Source: CAYNTC01 sp964432925 (GTDB lineage: Bacteria; Planctomycetota; Phycisphaerae; Sedimentisphaerales; Anaerobacaceae). From it: a stretch of DNA of 8,930 nucleotides. The notes beneath the pieces were generated by a model. It searched no databases and was not told where the DNA came from. It worked only from the letters and a program-made list of their open reading frames with translations. This document shows, one piece after another, positions 7,084 through 8,930 of the stretch (its first letter is position 1; the number at the start of each line of letters is the position of its first letter). The stretch lies in NCBI GenBank assembly GCA_964432925.1, contig CAYSPM010000118.1, positions 1-8,930 on the forward strand, written 5' to 3'. The position numbers and the translations under genes are program-made.

Positions 7084-7098
7084 TAAGCCTATGGCTTA
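7084..7098 (+). repeat. Hairpin before hisG, sharing its stem with the one after hisG
   Basis: TAAGCC (7084-7089), loop TAT, GGCTTA (7093-7098). It follows the HhH gene stop by 30 nt and has no T-tract. The same six-base stem recurs at 8035-8051, immediately after hisG. Confidence 0.6.
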
Positions 7099-7155
7099 CA
7101 TAAATAGCAGAACCAGCACAGTCAACCCGGTTCGCCAATTGCGAGGCTTGAGAAG

Positions 7156-8031
7156 ATGTCAGAGAAGATACTGAGATTGGGTATTCCAGCGGGCAGCTTG
7201 CAGAGAGCGACCATCGAACTGTTCGACAAAGCTGGATTCCATATTCTCGATTCTAAACGCAGTTATCTACCGAGCATAGACGATGAGCAGATTCAGCTAA
7301 CTATGCTCCGGGCTCAGGAGATGAGTAAGTACGTAGCTGATGGTGTCCTGGACGCGGGCATTACCGGCTATGATTGGATTATGGAGAATGGGTCCGATGT
7401 GGTTGATGTCTGCGAACTTACCTACAGTAAGGCTACGAGCAATCCAGCCAGGTGGGTGCTGGCGGTACCTGATGAATCGAAGGTGGCCAAGTTAAAGGAC
7501 CTGCACGGTGGATTAATCGCCACCGAGCTTGTTAACGTGACAAAAAAGTACTTCGCGGACAAGAATATCAAAGTGAAGGTAGAATTTAGCTGGGGCGCCA
7601 CTGAGGTAAAGGCAGGATTGGTCGATGCAATTGTGGAGCTGACCGAGACAGGCAGATCGTTACGCGCAAATAATCTGCGGATAATAGATACGGTGATTAC
7701 TTCCACAACAAGGTTGATAGCAAACAAAGAGGCTTGGCAGGACGATTTCAAACGCGAAAAAATAGAAAATATCTCGATACTGCTCAACGCCGCAATCGAG
7801 GCGCGCAGCAAGGTCGGCCTAAAGATGAATGTGAAAAAGGGCGACCTGGACGAGATACTAAATGTGCTCCCCGCTGAAAAAAGCCCTACCGTTTCGAGTC
7901 TGGCAGATTCCGACTACGTAGCGATAGAAGTGATTATCGACGATAATATTGAACGTTCGTTGGTACCAGCTCTTAAGCGAGCGGGCGCATCAGGCATAAT
8001 TACGTATCCGTTAAACAAAGTTATACACTGA
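7156..8031 (+). CDS. hisG: ATP phosphoribosyltransferase, long form
   Basis: Catalyses the first and committed step of histidine biosynthesis, joining ATP and PRPP to give phosphoribosyl-ATP, in the cytoplasm. The 291-residue product has the long-form layout. The catalytic periplasmic-binding-protein-like domain starts LRLGIPAGSLQRAT (6-19) and includes DAGITGYDW (66-74). The PRPP-binding loop is DAIVELTETGRSL (157-169) followed by RANNLRIID. A C-terminal ACT-like regulatory domain (about 210-288, ending in GASGIITYPLNKVI) senses histidine in this class. Long forms work as hexamers without HisZ, and none is seen here. The ATG has GAGG at 7143-7146 in good position. No other his gene is present in the window, so hisG is detached from a his operon here. 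It lies 102 nt after the HhH gene and is followed by a hairpin; it is the last gene of the window. Confidence 0.97.
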   Translation: MSEKILRLGIPAGSLQRATIELFDKAGFHILDSKRSYLPSIDDEQIQLTMLRAQEMSKYVADGVLDAGITGYDWIMENGSDVVDVCELTYSKATSNPARWVLAVPDESKVAKLKDLHGGLIATELVNVTKKYFADKNIKVKVEFSWGATEVKAGLVDAIVELTETGRSLRANNLRIIDTVITSTTRLIANKEAWQDDFKREKIENISILLNAAIEARSKVGLKMNVKKGDLDEILNVLPAEKSPTVSSLADSDYVAIEVIIDDNIERSLVPALKRAGASGIITYPLNKVIH

Positions 8032-8034
8032 TAA

Positions 8035-8051
8035 ATAAGCCTGAGGCTTAT
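8035..8051 (+). repeat. Hairpin directly after the hisG stop codon
   Basis: ATAAGCC (8035-8041), loop TGA, GGCTTAT (8045-8051) is a perfect 7-bp stem that begins 4 nt after the stop. It is followed by AAAATCG and not by a T run, so it is not a canonical intrinsic terminator. It may serve as a 3' end-stabilising stem or belong to a repeat family. Confidence 0.65.
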
Positions 8052-8135
8052 AAAATCGATCCGAAAGACTCCAAAGTTCTCAAAGCCATAATAGCCCTAC
8101 TCTAATTTATGTTTTACAAATCAAAGGAATTAAGT

Positions 8136-8340
8136 AACTGTTCACGGCCTTAAAATGCCGTTTCTGGGCGAAAAACGGGGGCAGTAAGGTTGGATTGTAG
8201 GGCTTGGGTCAAATAGGCAAGAGAAATGGGGTGGAAAATGAACATAAAATGATAAGAAATTAGCAAAAGCAGGCACGTTTTGAGCAAAAATGAACAAAAA
8301 TGCGCACTTTTTGAACCCTTTTTTCATAGGTATTTAGGAC
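8136..8340. repeat. Candidate dispersed non-coding sequence after hisG
   Basis: No supportable gene is present. A stem TGCCGTTT/AAACGG with an outer GCA lies near 8157-8183. The text from GTTCACGG (8140) to the CCCTTTTTTCATAG end (8320-8330) has a skewed, purine-rich + strand and reminds me of intergenic sequence seen repeatedly in sediment planctomycete-like genomes. That is memory and not a search. The short - strand frame at 8142-8327 has no ribosome binding site and is not called a gene. Confidence 0.3.
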
Positions 8341-8394
8341 TACATTTGTCGTATATCGCCTGTCGAATTGCGGATTTTTAATGTCGAAATATTA

Positions 8395-8438
8395 ACCTCA
8401 GATTTCATCGATTGACACAGACTTTTTAGACACGGACT
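8395..8438. repeat. Decayed intergenic repeat of the 'AGATTTCA..GATTGACACAGA' type
   Basis: The words CAGATTTCATCGATTGACAC and TTAGACACGGACTT resemble a common family of degenerate intergenic repeats that alternate ACACGGAT/ACACAGAT and TTCA-GATT words. Only one diverged copy is present in the window, so the call rests on recognition alone. Confidence 0.3.
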
Positions 8439-8498
8439 TGGGATTGTCAGTGATGATAGGTAATTATACACATTACGATTGAGTTTTTCGCTTAACTT

Positions 8499-8638
8499 TG
8501 TCATTTCGACCAAAGGCCCGCGAAGGCAGGCCGGAGCGGAGAAATCTGGCCGCGTTTGAGAAGCGCCCTATCCGTTGCCAGATGTCTCGACTTCGTCCGT
8601 CACACACGCAGGTGTGCCGGACTCCGCTCGACATGACA
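8499..8638. repeat. 140-bp MITE/REP-like inverted-repeat element
   Basis: The ends are TGTCAT (8499-8504) and ATGACA (8633-8638), followed inward by TCGACC on the left and GCTCG on the right. The arms continue as CGGAGCGGAGAAATCTGGC (left, to 8550) and GCCAGATGTCTCGACTTCG (right, from 8577), so ATCTGGC/GCCAGAT pair perfectly at the centre. A small hairpin GCGTTT/AAGCGC (8552-8566) sits between. The pattern matches the widespread non-autonomous inverted-repeat family of the form TGTCATT-TCGA-CGGAG-GAAATCT. The arms are diverged, so it is probably old. No transposase is nearby. Confidence 0.7.
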
Positions 8639-8673
8639 GACAACAAAGAATTCAGTCGTAAGCAGTATTAGTG

Positions 8674-8799
8674 AATGGTTAATGGTGATTCGTGATTGGT
8701 GAATAGTGGCTCGATTCTTGATGCTCGATACCCGTGATTGGTTAATTGGTGAGTGGTTAATTATTCGATACTTGATGCTCGACATTAGATACTAAATGC
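8674..8799. repeat. Variant heptamer tandem repeats (GGTGATT-like and TCGATAC-like)
   Basis: The sequence divides into 7-nt units. AATGGTT, AATGGTG, ATTCGTG, ATTGGTG, AATAGTG lead (8674-8708). They are followed by TCGATTC, TTGATGC, TCGATAC (8711-8731), a second stretch of GTGATTGGTTAATTGG type (8735-8750), and TCGATAC, TTGATGC, TCGACAT, TAGATAC, TAAATGC (8765-8799). The decamer TGATGCTCGA occurs at 8719, 8773 and again at 8854. This is a low-complexity heptameric repeat tract of STRR type, non-coding. Confidence 0.75.
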
Positions 8800-8807
8800 C
8801 TGAGTCT

Positions 8808-8830
8808 AATACCTAAGATACTTAGGTATT
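8808..8830. repeat. Perfect 10-bp hairpin inside the repeat tract
   Basis: AATACCTAAG (8808-8817), loop ATA, CTTAGGTATT (8821-8830). It has no T-tract and lies between two blocks of heptamers. It may be a cruciform-forming site, a weak bidirectional 3' end structure, or part of the repeat family. Confidence 0.6.
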
Positions 8831-8880
8831 GTGACTACATAAAGACTCATATGTGATGCTCGATGGATTAGAAAAGAAGG

Positions 8881-8915
8881 ACGAGTCACGAGCAACGAGG
8901 GACGAGAGACGGATT
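8881..8915. repeat. Heptamer tandem repeat ACGAGNN
   Basis: ACGAGTC, ACGAGCA, ACGAGGG, ACGAGAG and a degenerate ACGGATT follow each other with exact 7-nt period. Five bases are constant and two are variable, which is the behaviour of a variant heptameric STRR. It is the third heptamer type at this end of the window. Confidence 0.75.
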
Positions 8916-8930
8916 ATTACTTGAATAAGC

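Noticed and set aside
6938..7174. Alternative-frame product that would overlap the hisG start
   Set aside because: Its Lys/Arg-rich part is the out-of-frame reading of the basic tail. The A runs there (for example AAAAAA at 7030-7035) do not sit in the correct frame for a classical -1 slippery heptamer.
8600..8785. 61-codon - strand frame over the right-end repeats
   Set aside because: It reads through the inverted-repeat element and heptamers; such frames are typical artefacts of these repeats.
8674..8915. CRISPR-like array
   Set aside because: Units are contiguous 7-mers without spacers, and no cas gene is present.

Overview
The window reads as a bacterial chromosome segment of moderate GC. 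It is built around a translation/transcription housekeeping cluster on the + strand: nusA, infB (TTG start) and rbfA, then an unnamed HhH-GPD-like DNA-glycosylase-fold protein with a lysine/arginine-rich tail, then hisG (long form). Upstream, on the - strand, is the 5' part of a secreted glycoside hydrolase family 5 gene that runs off the left edge. Long gene-free stretches, decayed inverted-repeat elements and heptamer repeats, next to a secreted polysaccharide-degrading enzyme, would fit an anaerobic sediment-type planctomycete (Phycisphaerae-like). This assignment is an inference from style and not from a marker gene.

Region by region. 1-507: GH5 N-terminus (- strand), with a Shine-Dalgarno sequence and an extended -10 promoter at 545-553. 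508-1926: an unusually long gene-free gap. Its right end (about 1600-1832) holds three perfect hairpins, the last a textbook intrinsic terminator only about 95 nt before nusA. This looks like either a small RNA with its own terminator or an attenuated nusA leader. 1927-6258: nusA, infB and rbfA. The infB-rbfA spacer is filled with heptamer repeats and a hairpin. 6382-7053: the HhH-GPD-like protein, which lacks the usual catalytic Lys and Asp. 7156-8031: hisG, flanked on both sides by hairpins with the same stem (TAAGCC/GGCTTA). 8032-8930: no gene, but a dense collection of repeats. These are a candidate dispersed sequence (8136-8340), a 140-bp MITE/REP-like inverted-repeat element (8499-8638) and a roughly 240-bp tract of variant heptamers ending in ACGAGNN units.

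How the genes work together. NusA couples RNA polymerase pausing, termination and antitermination to transcription. IF2 places initiator tRNA on the 30S subunit. RbfA matures the 30S subunit in the cold and during late assembly. The nusA-infB-rbfA order is the widespread bacterial arrangement, but rimP, its usual upstream partner, is absent here, and truB does not follow rbfA. The HhH protein and hisG (first step of histidine synthesis) are same-strand followers with gaps of about 100-120 nt, so they may be co-transcribed but have no obvious functional link to the cluster. No CRISPR array, tRNA, rRNA, transposase or defence system was recognised. The most interesting items are the terminator-bearing nusA leader, the twin hairpins around hisG, the heptamer repeats shared by the infB-rbfA spacer and the right end, and the apparently non-canonical glycosylase-fold protein.
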